NCBI GenBank assembly: GCA_009761415.1
Contig: QUOL01000002.1
Location: 1,550,001 to 1,614,000 of the forward strand
Source: Sarcomyxa edulis
Taxonomy: Eukaryota > Basidiomycota > Agaricomycetes > Agaricales > Mycenaceae
Direction of reading: 5' to 3'
DNA: 64,000 nt
In this document: positions 48,740 to 60,441 of the stretch, in pieces
Layout of the letters: each line of letters begins with the position of its first letter
Position numbering within the stretch: the first letter of the stretch is position 1
The notes under the pieces: model-generated
The model's database searches: none
Told to the model about the DNA's origin: nothing
Seen by the model: the letters and a program-made list of their open reading frames with translations, nothing else
Position numbers and translations under genes: made by a program

Positions 48740-48900
48740 GCCACCCAAGTAGATATTTCTAGGCTGCTAGTGATGGTGAAGCTCCGGGTCGGGTGTTTAT
48801 GACTGTTGCCCCAAAAATCTTGCGGGGATTTGAGCAGTTTTCCAATTTTGCGACCTGGGGCTCTCTCTTCATCCCGACTTCTCCCTTCCACCTCCAAAAA

Positions 48901-50339
48901 ATGGCTGCTCGTCTGGCTTTCTCTCGTATAGCCCCTGCTTTGGCAAATGCCCGAAAATCAGCGGTAGCCGCAAATTTTGCGCGCGGGTACGCTACCACAT
49001 CTGAAAACACAGTGAGCTTATCTTAAGGGGTCATATGTTGCGACAGAGAAATAATACATATCGATAGATGACAGTTCGTGATGCACTCAATGCCGCTATG
49101 GAGGAAGAGATGATTCGCGACGAGAACGTGTTTGTCATCGGTGAGGAAGTCGCTCGTTACAATGGCGCGTACAAGGTATTACATCCATGCATACATAATT
49201 TGTAATGTAAGTATTGACATGTTGCATCCAGGTCACAAAAGGTCTACTCGACAAGTTCGGGGAGAAACGAGTGGTCGACACACCCATTACAGAGATGGGT
49301 TTCACTGGTTTGGCAGTCGGCGCGGCGCTAGCAGGTTTACGTCCAATGTATGTGCCTCTTTCCTTCCGATTCATTGCATCTCACCGTTTTCCATTCCCAG
49401 ATGCGAGTTCATGACTTTCAATTTCGCAATGCAGGCCATTGACCAGATTGTCAACTCTGCTGGTAAGACATATTACATGTCCGGTGGAAATGTACCCTGT
49501 CCCATCGTCTTCCGTGGTCCCAACGGTGCTGCTGCTGGTGTTGCCGCACAGCACTCTCAGGATTACGCTGCATGGTATGGTTCGGTTCCGGGTCTCAAAG
49601 TCGTCAGCCCATGGAGTGCAGAGGACTGCAAAGGTTTATTAAAGGTACCCCAGCATCCAATCATAGACCGCTCTAAAACCTATGTTAACGCTGGTAACAT
49701 AGGCTGCTATCCGTGACCCCAATCCCGTCGTTTTCCTCGAAAACGAAATGCTTTACGGCACCCACTTCCCCATGTCGGCGGAAGCCATGTCGGATAACTT
49801 CGTTCTCCCCATCGGCAAGTGCAAGGTTGAACTGGAAGGCAGTGATGTTACCCTAGTGGCCCACAGCAAAGCCGTCTCTGACTGTCTGGATGCTGCTGAG
49901 GCCTTGGCCAAGGAGGGTGTCAAGGCTGAAGTTATCAACCTACGCAGTATTCGTCCTCTTGACATCGAGACTATCATCAAATCTGTCAAGAAGACCAACC
50001 GGTACGTATCAGTCTATGTCTCAATGTACCAATAGCTAACGTTAGCGCCAACTGTTCAGTCTTGTCATCGTTGAGGGTGGTTTCCCCGCATTCGGTGTTG
50101 GCAGCGAAATCTGTGCTCAAATCATTGAGAGTGAAGCCTTTGACTACTTGGATGCCCCCGTGGAGCGAGTTACCGGTGCTGATGTACCAACTCCCGTGCG
50201 TATCTCCCTTGTTCCCTCAAAAACAAGACGCTAATCTTCCATCTCTCTCTCACAGTACGCTACTAACCTCGAGCGCCTCGCGTTCCCCGACGTGCCTCTG
50301 ATTGTCAAGGTCGCAAAGCGGGCATTATACCGGAGTTAG
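48901..50339 (+). CDS. PDB1: Pyruvate dehydrogenase E1 beta subunit, mitochondrial
   Basis: Exons 48901..49011, 49068..49175, 49232..49347, 49401..49644, 49703..50001, 50060..50195 and 50256..50339 give 365 residues. A presequence ([20 protein letters not shown]) is followed by [15 protein letters not shown] and the thiamine-diphosphate Glu region [17 protein letters not shown]. Other signatures: [52 protein letters not shown] and [14 protein letters not shown]. With E1 alpha it decarboxylates pyruvate in the matrix. Confidence 0.97.
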
Positions 50340-50550
50340 ATCACCTTATTTTACCCCTCTGGTCGGCTTTGGTCTTTCCTGTCGACGATAATCAATCTAT
50401 ATTGATTTCCACATTCTGCCGGAGCGATTGTCAGTTACATTGGGTGTGTTTCTTCTAGACTTATAATACTATTTGCTCTTCTAGTGGGTTCCGATATTAC
50501 TTTTGAGTTAGATTGTGGCTATTCTTTCCCTCCTCTTGGTCTCGGTCTGG

Positions 50551-53200
50551 TCATTTCTTTGCCTCCTCTTGAGCCTGACGCCGGAGACGGACTCTCACAG
50601 CGTTTGCGTGCGCATCCAGTCCTTCGCAATCCGCTAATGTGGCGACTATAGGTCCAAGGACCTTCAGCCCATCAGAAGTGATTTCTTGCGATGTCAGGTG
50701 CTTTTGGAATGAAGAGGTGTTGACACCGCTGAATTGGCGTGCGTAACCATTCGTGGGAAGCGTGTGGTTCGTTCCCGAGGCGTAGTCTCCGCAACTATCG
50801 AGAGACGTTAGTAAACGCGGTAACGATCGTGATAGCATGCTTACCTTTCCGGTGTGTATGGGCCTACAAAGACACTTCCTGCGTTGTCTATCGAGGCGAC
50901 TTTGTCACGGGCATTCTCCAAGTGCAAAATCAAATGTTCTGGAGCGTAATCGTTGGAGAACTGGATTGCCTGCTCAACCGAAGTGGCTTTGACGATGATA
51001 CTTTTCGGAATTGATAGTTTCATGATGTCGACGCGGGAGAGGGAGTGTGCTTGAGCGTCGACTTCTGCTTCGATCTCGGAGAGGTGGGCAGGCGTAAGGT
51101 TTACTGCTACGAGGACGACTTGGGAGTCGACTCCGTGTTCAGCTTGGGAGAGGAGATCGGCTGCGACGAATGCTGGAATGGCAGTGTAGTCTGCGATGAC
51201 CTTAGTGAACCCATCATTAGTACTGAGATAAAAAGTGAAAGAAGTGGTAAGACACTCACAAGAACCTCAGAAGGCCCTGCTGGCATATCGATAGAGACCA
51301 ACGCATCCGTATCGTTCTGCACCAACATCTTCGCCGCCGTGACCCACTGATTACCGGGCCCGAAGATCTTGTCAACCTTTGGGACAGTTTCCGTCCCATA
51401 CGCCATGGCCGCAACTGCCTGTGCACCTCCCGCCTTCAAAACCGCCGACGCACCCACCAACTTCGCGCAATACATGACCTCCGGTGATATGCTCCCGTCA
51501 GTTCTTGGTGGTGTGGCGAGAACAATTTCTTTGCATCCGGCGACTTGAGCTGGGATTCCAAGCATCAACGCGGTGGAAGGGAGGATGGCGGTACCGCCGG
51601 GGACGTATAACCCCACACGAGCGATGGGCCGTGCGAAGCGGGAACATACAACGCCTGGCATGGTTTCCACAACTAATGTTTCACGCTCCCTGGCCATTTG
51701 AGCATGGTGGAATTTGTAGATGTTGGCATATGCTTGATCGATTGCATCCTTGACGTTTGGTTCTACGATCATGCTTTCGGGAGAGAAGGGAGGGAAGATG
51801 ACAGTGGAGGTGAGAGTTGCTCTGTCCAATTTGGCGGTCAGCTCGAGGAGGGCACGGTCCCCGCCAGTACGCACGGAGTCGACGATGGGTTTGACTTTGA
51901 GAATCATTTCATCGGATTTGAGGACAGGACGGTGGAGGAGGTTACTTCGGTCCGCTGGGGAGGTGGTGGAGAGATCATAGGTGCGCATGCGGATGGGGCC
52001 GTCTGCAGGTGCCACTGGTGCTGGTGCTGGTGCTGCTTCGGCCGGTTTCGAGGACCATTGTGGTTTAGCATTCCCGGGCCTTCTGGTTACGCGTTTTGCC
52101 TTTTGGTCCAGCGAGTTCTCGATATCAGCGACGCTCACTCCCGCCGAGACACATTTGGTTAGAGCAAAGTAAATTAGATCAGCTGCTTCAAAGGCCACTT
52201 CCTCCTTGGTCTCGGCTCGACATAGCTCATCTGCTTCTTCCATGATCTTGGAACGGAGTAGTTCTGGGTCATTGAATAGACGTCTGGTATAAGAACCTTC
52301 CGGGGCAGATTCCAACCTCGATTGAAGTGTAGACTCCAATGCAGCAATGCCGCTGATCTCTCCAAAACATGAATGGCGGTTGAGATGACAGAACCCTGTC
52401 CCGTGTTGGATGACAACGAATTCCAAGGAATCCGAATCGCAATCCAAACGAATGTTCACGACGTCTTGAACTGAGCCCGAAGTCTCTCCTTTTCTCCATA
52501 ATCCGTGTTTCCGCGATTGGTAGACTCCTTTTCCTGTAACGATGCTTTCCTTTACAGATGCCAGGGAAGAATAGACGAGACCGAGGGATCGACCTGTCTG
52601 TGTGGATACAACGGTAGGGAAAAGACCGTCTGGTCGATCAGAGATCACGGGTGCAAGGAACGCATCGCCTATGTTCAGATGGGTTGCAGTCGAATCCGAA
52701 AGTGTTAGCTGCGATGTTGGGATAGCGAACGTGGCGCCGATACCGCGTAATTCCCGGATAGACGAAGGTGATGGTGGAGAGGGTCCGGCCAGGACGTGAA
52801 CGGAGGACCCTGTGAAAAAGCGAGAGATGGAGGAGATGAGGTCAAGATCGATAGTTGGTGTTTTTAGGAGTACTCCAGATACGCCATTTCTAACTGTATC
52901 AGACACGGTACTGACGTTACCAACGTCGAGGAGGAGCAATAAACGATCGGCGGGTACTACGCCAATGAGTTCTTTTGCCCAAGCTAAGGGCACGATGAGT
53001 TTCTCTGCGCCTCTGTTAAGCCAGGAAATGAACTGATCGAGGTCGAAAGAGGAGGCATGATCGACGAGGATATACGATCTAGGTGGAAGAGAAAGAGAAA
53101 GAGTTTCTGAGGAGGGTAGGATGATGGGTCCGATGCGAGAAAGTGCGTCGAGGAGGTCAGCGTTGCCTGGTTGATCTAGCAGGGGTAGAAATACAGACAT
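50551..53200 (-). CDS. HIS4: Trifunctional histidine biosynthesis protein
   Basis: Exons 53200..51260, 51200..50845 and 50794..50551 give 846 residues. Three activities are fused in the fungal order. Residues ~1-225 are the N-terminal extension, then a PRA-cyclohydrolase domain with [10 protein letters not shown] and CHLNRHSCF (Asp and Cys metal ligands). A PRA-pyrophosphohydrolase follows ([20 protein letters not shown]), then histidinol dehydrogenase from about residue 415, with [34 protein letters not shown] and [11 protein letters not shown]. It catalyses steps 2, 3 and the last two of histidine synthesis. Three TGACTC cores lie upstream. Confidence 0.97.
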
Positions 53201-53958
53201 GTTAGCTGGTACTAGCTGGTACTAGTTAGAGTGAGTTTTTGTTTCCTGGAACGAAATGACTCGAAGGTCTGGACTGAGAAATAAAATAATTGCACCCGAC
53301 TGAACGATCCTCCGGGTCGAAGCCAAGTCGATGATCTGCATTGCAAATTCACCAACATCCTCGCTAGTACTGGCTTCATCAACGGCGACGACAGCGGCGA
53401 CAAGTTCTCTCAACTCAGGCGGTCGAGCTCGAGGAGTACAGCATCTTGCAATCTTGTCGAAACAACGATGACTCTCGTTGCAACTGCATTCTTGGCTGGC
53501 CACACGGATTGACTCTGCACACTGTACAACACGACCCCCACTACAGCGGGACCAGCAGTACTATACTCTTATCAGGATAAGCGCTGGCCCAAAAATACAC
53601 ACACCGAGCCGTGATCTGAACACGACAGCTTTCGACAGCTTTGCTGCGAGCTTGCGATACGCCCAGGGCCTGTCCTTTCAATCACAGCTAACATCTATGC
53701 AGTCCATGAACATCTTTGCGCTGCCACGGTATGGAAAGGACTCGATTGGTATGTCCTCCAATAGAACCACCGCCAGCATCGACTTACATGAACAACCCGT
53801 AGCAGTAATATTCACAGGTTGGGCGTCTAAGTAGATACGACTTCTACATGCACAGCATCGTGGTATCATAACTACTCATGTACTAGTCAACTTCCCATCC
53901 TATATATCTACCTTCACCCCATACCGAACCTGACTTTCGCCTCTCATCCCACTCCGCA
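53201..53958. other. HIS4/kinase divergent promoter region
   Basis: A 758-bp gap between divergent start codons. It contains three TGACTC cores on the HIS4 side. A plus-strand frame at 53478-53834 has no protein-like character. Confidence 0.5.
53257..53515. promoter_or_regulatory. Three TGACTC (Gcn4/Cpc1-type) cores upstream of HIS4
   Basis: TGACTC occurs at 53257-53262, 53469-53474 and 53510-53515, that is 57-315 bp upstream of the HIS4 start codon. TGACTC is the core of the general amino-acid control element bound by Gcn4/Cpc1. Occupancy is inferred, not shown. Confidence 0.45.
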
Positions 53959-56175
53959 ATGGGTCCACGCGTAGGACTTGCGATTTCTCTAGGTATGCAT
54001 AGATCTCACGGTTTAATTACCATCTAACGAGAGCTCTAGGTAAAGGTGCCATTCAAATCGCAGCAGACTTTGCTCCTGTACCTGCGTTAAATCCTGCTGT
54101 GGAACTTTTCTGTGGCATCTTACAGTTATGCGAGAATGTTTCGACTAACAGGTTGGTGATATCGGGCGTTGAGATCGCACTACGGTGCTGATGTACTTCT
54201 GAAGACATGCTGCGTTTCAGCTACGCGATCGATGTCATCTCTTACTGCTCACTTTGCGAGACGCAGTAGTGGACATGGGTTCTGATAAAATGAATGATGC
54301 TTTGGTCGATACGATCAAGTACGTCTATCACTACTTCTAGTCTGTCTCCTACTTACCCACCCCATCTATCTGCATAGTTGCTTGCAGGATATCAAAACCA
54401 AGATGAATAGTTGGGCTTACACAAACCGACTCCAATCGTTCACCAATCAGAAGCAGATATCCAAGGACATCGAACAGTGTCACAATGAAATCAGTGATTG
54501 CCTGATGAAGTTCCAGGTCTGTATCGATTTCGTTGCTCCGTGCTAAACAGGCAGGCTCACCTTTTGCGTACGTAGATGATCTCTCATATCCAGATCCATG
54601 ACTGGCAAACAGACTTCCAACTCAACTCAAGGCGAGATCACGCCGAAATAATTGAATACATGTCCGAAATTCAGAACTCGCAAGATATCACAAGAATAAC
54701 TGTGACTGAAAATTCGAAGCTCGTGCAGGGATTAATGGGAATGATGCAACAGGTATTACTGTTTACAATCCCTCCTCTGGTACCACAGCTTTTCTCATTG
54801 GTCGTCTTCCTAAGCTCCTTACTGAACAAGCTCAAACCGCCGATCGGACGTTCAATGGCCTTTCTTCCAACCTTTACCAGCTATCCTTACAATCTGGGCA
54901 ATTGCTCCCTAAACTTGAACTCAACTCTGGTGAAGTCAAACGTATCGGTCAACATCCCATAACTGGTACCGCATCGATGGACATCTATGAAGGCCTATAT
55001 CTTGGAAATGAAAAGGTTGCCATCAAAGTTCTCCGGGCCGTTCATTCGAATAGAGACAGTCTTCGAGTAAGTGCAGCTTATGCCTCAATAGGATGGCTAT
55101 ATGTTTACGGTTTTCTTCCGATTGTTGTAGCGTTTTGAAAGAGAAGTCAAAGTTTGGAGTGAGTTTTGTTTTCATGACTGAATGTGTAATGACCGTAACA
55201 CTCGATCATTCCTTTCCGTCCAGATAAAATCTGGGAGACAGACCGTGGAAGACACATCCTCCCTTTCTATGGCTTCTGTCAGACAGACGGCCCATATCCG
55301 TTAGTGACCTTTTCAGACACCTACGTCTTTCACTTCCTTTCTAACGGTCCGTCCCTTAGATACATGGTCAGTCCGTGGCAGAAGAACGGCACTATAATGG
55401 AATATGTCAAAAATCACAGTGATAGTCAAGTTGACTATAAGCATCTGGTTCGTTCTATGTTGACTCGCATCGTCAGCGTACGGTCTAATGTAAAATCTAC
55501 AATACAGATCAGAGGTATCGCGTCAGGGATTCACGTTCTTCATGCAGTCATGAATCCACCTGTGGTGCATGGGGATATAAAAGGGGTAAGTCAAAAGTCT
55601 GCATCGCTTTGAATCTGTGAGGTCTGACAGCCATGATCGCAGAGCAACATCGTAATTGACGCTCGAGGCAACCCTTTAATCGCTGATTTTGGTTTATCTC
55701 AAGTACGCATCATATCCTTCGACTTTGTAGATGTAGCTCTATACAAACTCACGCACTCGTCGTAGGTCATAGAAGATATCACAGGCATCCCATTCACTCA
55801 AAGCCGGGGGGTCTCGGAGTCTTTCAGGTGGTTTGCTCCAGAAGTCTGCCAAGGAGAACTGTCGCTCGCCGCAGATATCTACGCGTACGCTATGACCGTT
55901 CTCGAGGTACGAGTGGCATTATTCTGTGGCATGCATACTTTATGTTAACGTGTACTTCACAGATACTCACCCATAGGCAGCCCTATAGCGACATCAAACA
56001 TATGACCACGGTAGTCATTCAGAGCGCGCGCGGTGATCGTCCACTCCGTCCTACGGATCCCCATGTCATCGCAAGAGGCTTGGATGATAAACTTTGGAAT
56101 TTAATGGAGCGTTGCTGGTCCGGGGAGAGGTCGATGAGACCAGATATACAGACTGTCATTGCTGAGTTACCTTGA
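53959..56175 (+). CDS. TKL-like protein kinase with MLKL-type N-terminal helical domain
   Basis: Exons 53959..53992, 54040..54151, 54205..54318, 54378..54516, 54576..54752, 54881..55066, 55131..55158, 55224..55299, 55360..55447, 55508..55585, 55643..55702, 55766..55906 and 55963..56175 give 481 residues. Residues ~1-190 are an all-helical region ([33 protein letters not shown]) resembling the MLKL/HeLo-type bundle placed before many agaric kinases. The kinase domain has VAIKVLR (Lys), HGDIKGSNI (HRD becomes HGD, Asp kept), DFGLS, and RWFAPE; the Gly loop is poor. The junction 54752/54881 is uncertain: the 128-nt intron ends in frame 0, but part of it reads like coding in another phase. Confidence 0.8.
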
Positions 56176-56315
56176 CCAGACGCTATCCTGTAAATCATTT
56201 GTATGAATATCGTTTCTTGCTGGAATGTATACCAAGGTTAGACATCGCTATAAAAGATGAAAGCCCCTGAGTGACTGCTTTGATTTATTTACGGCCTTCG
56301 GCTTGAATTTGCATC

Positions 56316-57901
56316 ATGCACCCATTTGCTACCTATGTCTTGCGCAACTACTACAAGGCAACTGGATGGAATGAGGATAATCTATACGCCAATATAACCC
56401 GTTCATCTAATGGTGATATATGGGTACAGACATCTTGCCTTCGTTTCTGATGCATCTCGTTTACAGCCATCCTCGATTTCACCGTTCCTCGAGGGCTTCA
56501 TCTGTCCGTATCCAAATCTCCAAATGCCTTGTTCAAAACTTCATATTCCATGAATGCCATGCCGTCCTTGAACGGCTCGGTTGGATATATATTCACTTCT
56601 TGCGATCTGGATGTAGGATCTTCTGGCAATGTTCGATTCAAGGATATGGTTGAACGGTTCAAGGTGTATGACCAGCCCAGAAGACCTGAACCTAAAGAAG
56701 AGGAATGGCTGGGAGGCGAAAGAGTGGATACGCGTGGTGTGCTCTACTTTTCGCCCTAATAATGATGGAATCCGTTTCTAACAAATGATTTACAGACTAT
56801 CTCTTATATGGCCGTTTCTACCTCCCGACTGGGAGATTAGATGCGCTGTACTCTCTGAGAATAACACCGACACTGCAGGCTCTAGTCGCAGCGATCTCAG
56901 ACCGACCTTCGAATGTACCTGCAGGAATGCGGGCAGCTCGGGGAGGTGATGCTAGTAATGTCATGTTAAGTTTGCAGCATGATGTTGGGAAATGGTGCAC
57001 AGAGTATACGTGGAGTGCAGAGGACGCTATGTGGGGTGTTCGAGTTCTGCATAATTTTGGTAAACTTGGTGCACCTGTGGATACATCGGACGACGGTGAA
57101 CGAAACACATCTAGTTCATCTGGCAATGTCAAACGAGTCGATGAAGAAGATGCTGTAAACGGTGGCTTGAGAGGCCGAGTGTCTACAGGAGCCGAATTCT
57201 ATTTCAGTGCGAAGGAGAGAAGTGCAGGGGGTCAGTCTCAGTACGTTCTCTATCCTCGAAATTTCGCCAACATATTGTCTATCCAGTGTCCACCGGTATC
57301 CGTTTCACGACACTGCCAGATGCTACGCCACCGTCATTCCAAGTCCCGTCATCGTCTTCACCGCTTTCAATGACTTCCCGAGGCCCACCTTCGCAACCGC
57401 CCACCACGATAACAGCTCTGTTCAACCCTATGCTAGGCCATATGTCTGGTGCCTATTCAGCCAGAGTATCTCGTGACCTTTCGCTATCCTCTCGGTTTGA
57501 CTTCAATGTCTACAGCTATGAGAGTGAGTGGACGATGGGTGCCGAATGGTGGATGCGACGGTCTTCTTGGAAGCCTACTCCCGAAGGTCTTGACGACTTG
57601 AACAACGACTCGGAGATCCCTCCGGTCGTTCTACCTCCCAATCACCCGGATTCGCGAGACGATGTATACGGTGTCGTCAAAGCCCGAGCGTCGACTAATA
57701 ACGTGAGTACATCATTCTCGCGCTGATTTGACTCGGTGAATCGAAGCTGATTTCAACATTTTACTCTAGGACGTTTCTTTGATGTGGGAAGGGCGTTTGC
57801 GAAATATGCTGGTCAGCCTAGGTGTCATATCAGACCTTTCCAGTCGATCAAAACCTATAAAAGCCATCGGTCTTGAAGTCTCGTACTTCAGTTCTGAATG
57901 A
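56316..57901 (+). CDS. MDM10: Mdm10, mitochondrial outer-membrane beta-barrel of ERMES/SAM
   Basis: Exons 56316..56412, 56467..56736, 56796..57240, 57297..57702 and 57770..57901 give 449 residues. The start [20 protein letters not shown] and the block [20 protein letters not shown] are typical of Mdm10, as are alternating polar/hydrophobic strands ([20 protein letters not shown]) and the last strands ending VSYFSSE. Mdm10 anchors ER-mitochondria contact sites and assists assembly of Tom40. Convergent with the RGG-box gene. Confidence 0.93.
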
Positions 57902-58222
57902 TTCAAGGTGTGCTGGACATAATAAATTACCGTAATATACCAAATGTGATGCCCATAGCTGCCTATAACATGATCTCTGGAAGTTTTTTTTGAAACGGTA
58001 AAAAAACCTATGGATACTAAATCTGAGTGTACATTATGATTCCGAAAAAGAGATTCAACAAGAATATTGATGTACAAGTGTAGGATAATTGAGCTAGGGG
58101 GGTAGTAAGAACGGCGAACGAGAGGGTATCGGGTGAGGGTCAGTGACAGTAACGGTCCGGTAAACAAATAGTACTAAAGGGAAGAGAAACGAAGCAAGTA
58201 GGATTGATACAAATGAAGAGAA
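57902..58222. other. Convergent 3' flanks of MDM10 and RGG-box gene
   Basis: A 321-bp gap between converging genes; no further gene or RNA was recognised. Confidence 0.5.
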
Positions 58223-59758
58223 TTATTCTTTGGCTGCAACACCTGCAGGCCGAGCTGGTAATGCACGACCAATGGTTTTCGCAATTGTGGATAAAGCAGC
58301 TCCGGTGAGGATTGGTCTCGTAGCATGCGGAGCTCGACGACCCGGGGATCCCGTCGGAGGTGTAGAGTGCGTCCTGGAATGGTATCCACCATTACCATAC
58401 CCTGCTCTGGGCGAGGTCATAGCCGACTTTGGGGACCGATCGTCCTGATGGCGCGACGATGAACGGTTTACACCTACAGTGTGAGCCCGGCCATGGGTGG
58501 GGGTGAATGCACGTGGGGGGCCTGTAGGTGGGGAGGAAAAGTGGGTGAGATCGCTGGGGGCAGAAAGTGAGTCAGAAAGAACGGTCGGAGCATGAATTGA
58601 GGCAGCAAGGCCCTCACGGGCGGGTTTCTCCATTGATACGGCATTTTCCTCTACACGATCCAGTGCGGTGACTGGAGCTGTTACGATGGTCTCCTGGACT
58701 GGAGTCTTCTCCAATGAAGACTCCAGTGCAACCTCAGTCTTTAACGGAGACTTTGGAGGTAAATTGCCCCGCATTGGTGTGGCACCACGCGCGTTGAGCA
58801 AAGCAGCTTCCATCGCAGTAACTGGTTTAGGTGGTAGAGATGGATGTAAAGGAGCCGTCTTCTGTTCCGAAGGAGGGGCAGTAGAATTATTCGCTGCAAC
58901 GTTATTTCCGTTGGGCAGCGGGATGTCACCCGGTTGGGGTGTCATCACTTTGGCAATCGGTTCTGGGAGGGTCTTCAGCCCCTCTACCATAAGCGGCGAC
59001 ATGATTGTTTCCCTTGGTCCAGCACTAGTGCTGGTGGTAACACCCCAATCATCGAGATCAGGCAAACTATCGTCATCGTCTCCAGCCCAGTCGATATGAC
59101 TGCCGGGTGTGGTGGGCCTGTTGTTTTCCATAGCGACTGCTCTGACACGTTCAACCAACGCATCGATGTTAGTCCGCATGTCAAAGGGTGCCGTTACGTG
59201 GGGCGGCGGGTCTTTGATCAATGAGGCTGAAGCCTTGGCTGGCTCGGGTACAGCAGGAGCATTGGATTTAGACACTGTGATTGAGGGCGTCTTGTTAGGA
59301 ATTGTTGTGGAGCGTCTACGACGATTGGAGGGGCGAGTAGGGGCAGTAGCCGGAGGCGCATCCCCAGAGGAAGCTGACGGAGCGATTGTCGCAGCAGGAA
59401 TGGTGCGAGATGCTCTTCGAGACGTTGTTTTTGGTTTCGAAGGAGTTACAACAGGTGGTACAGACGACTTTGTAGGAGCCGGGATAGGTGCTGTAGCGGG
59501 AACAGCCGTTTTGGGTGCTATTGGTGTCTCTGATTTTACTGATGGGGCGATAGATTTTTCGGCAGAGGACTCTCCTTGGCCTCGTCCTCGAGGATTCCCG
59601 CTGGAAGCTGCACGACCACGGCCCCGAGATCCCCCACGACCTCTACTTCTGGCACCCCTATCAAGTCCGCGGAAAGCAGAACCTGACTCGCCCTTTCGTC
59701 CCCATCCCTCTGTTCTGGGTGGAAGAGCAATAGGTTGGCTAGATGAGGGGGTGGCCAT
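58223..59758 (-). CDS. RGG-box, Pro/Ser/Thr-rich disordered protein
   Basis: One uninterrupted frame of 511 residues, in a window where nearly every gene has introns. After MATPSSSQPIALPPRTEGWG the N-terminus has an Arg/Gly cluster (SRGRGGSRGRGR), a common RNA-binding or methylation signal. The rest is low complexity rich in Ala, Pro, Thr and Ser. One more ordered block near residues 200-260 has FDMRTNIDALVERVRAVAME and IDWAGDDDDSLPDLDDWGV, an acidic WD/DW motif resembling proteins of mRNA handling. No family recognised. The open frame and codon pattern support it as real. Confidence 0.72.
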   Translation of the reverse strand: MATPSSSQPIALPPRTEGWGRKGESGSAFRGLDRGARSRGRGGSRGRGRAASSGNPRGRGQGESSAEKSIAPSVKSETPIAPKTAVPATAPIPAPTKSSVPPVVTPSKPKTTSRRASRTIPAATIAPSASSGDAPPATAPTRPSNRRRRSTTIPNKTPSITVSKSNAPAVPEPAKASASLIKDPPPHVTAPFDMRTNIDALVERVRAVAMENNRPTTPGSHIDWAGDDDDSLPDLDDWGVTTSTSAGPRETIMSPLMVEGLKTLPEPIAKVMTPQPGDIPLPNGNNVAANNSTAPPSEQKTAPLHPSLPPKPVTAMEAALLNARGATPMRGNLPPKSPLKTEVALESSLEKTPVQETIVTAPVTALDRVEENAVSMEKPAREGLAASIHAPTVLSDSLSAPSDLTHFSSPPTGPPRAFTPTHGRAHTVGVNRSSSRHQDDRSPKSAMTSPRAGYGNGGYHSRTHSTPPTGSPGRRAPHATRPILTGAALSTIAKTIGRALPARPAGVAAKE

Positions 59759-60091
59759 TGTTTATATTGGATAATCGATAATGCGTCGTAGAGATGCAAT
59801 ACAAAAGTCCTTCAAAAAGGAAGATTTAAGTAACGTGGAACCATGCATATGGTGCGGTTTTTGTCTTACAGGCTGCAATTCTGGTTAAAAAGCAGCGATG
59901 GATATGAGAAAAGGGATACGATTTTTGGGAAGCTGATAGACTGGAGAGAACAGAGGTAGAGGGTAGGATATATTTTGTTCTTGGTAGATGTCGAGAGGAG
60001 GAAGACTCAACGACGCCAAACAAGCTAAAATCAACTTGGACTTGAAATCAACTCTCTTTCGTTACGATCGTTCACTTCAAGTCTCTTCATC
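59759..60091. other. Divergent promoter region RGG-box gene / Sm-G
   Basis: A 333-bp gap between divergent start codons with no gene or clear motif. Confidence 0.5.
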
Positions 60092-60441
60092 ATGTCGAAA
60101 GCATCTCAGCCCGAACTCAAGAAGGTATGATTGGAAAACATTACATCTGAAGTATTCTAAACATATCATATTTCATTACAGTTCATGGACAAAAAGCTAT
60201 TTGTTCACCTCCAGGGTGGCCGTAAAGTCAGCGGCATCCTACGAGGCTACGATCTTTTCTTGAACCTCGTTATCGATGATGCTTTGGAGGAGACGACTCC
60301 TGCTCAGAAGCACCCTATTGGCACTGTAGTGAGTGACATGATACATCCCCAGGCTGGCACGTCTTGCTGATCCACATCTTGCAGGTTATTCGTGGAAACA
60401 GTGTAACATCTATGGAGACCCTCGAGTCAACACGATCTTAG
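60092..60441 (+). CDS. SMX2: Sm-G core spliceosomal protein
   Basis: Exons 60092..60124, 60182..60328 and 60385..60441 give 78 residues, the Sm-G size. The start MSKASQPELKKFMDKKLF and the Sm1 motif VHLQGGRKVSGILRGYD with FLNLVIDDA, then Sm2 IGTVVIRGNSV, identify Sm-G. It is one of the seven proteins of the ring on U1, U2, U4 and U5 snRNAs. Human name SNRPG. Confidence 0.97.

Noticed and set aside
53478..53834. Frame of ~118 codons upstream of the kinase
   Set aside because: No recognisable sequence, no join to other exons, and it lies in a divergent promoter region.
58668..59774. Plus-strand frames of 143 and 221 codons
   Set aside because: They mirror the Pro/Ala-rich minus-strand RGG protein and have no independent domain.
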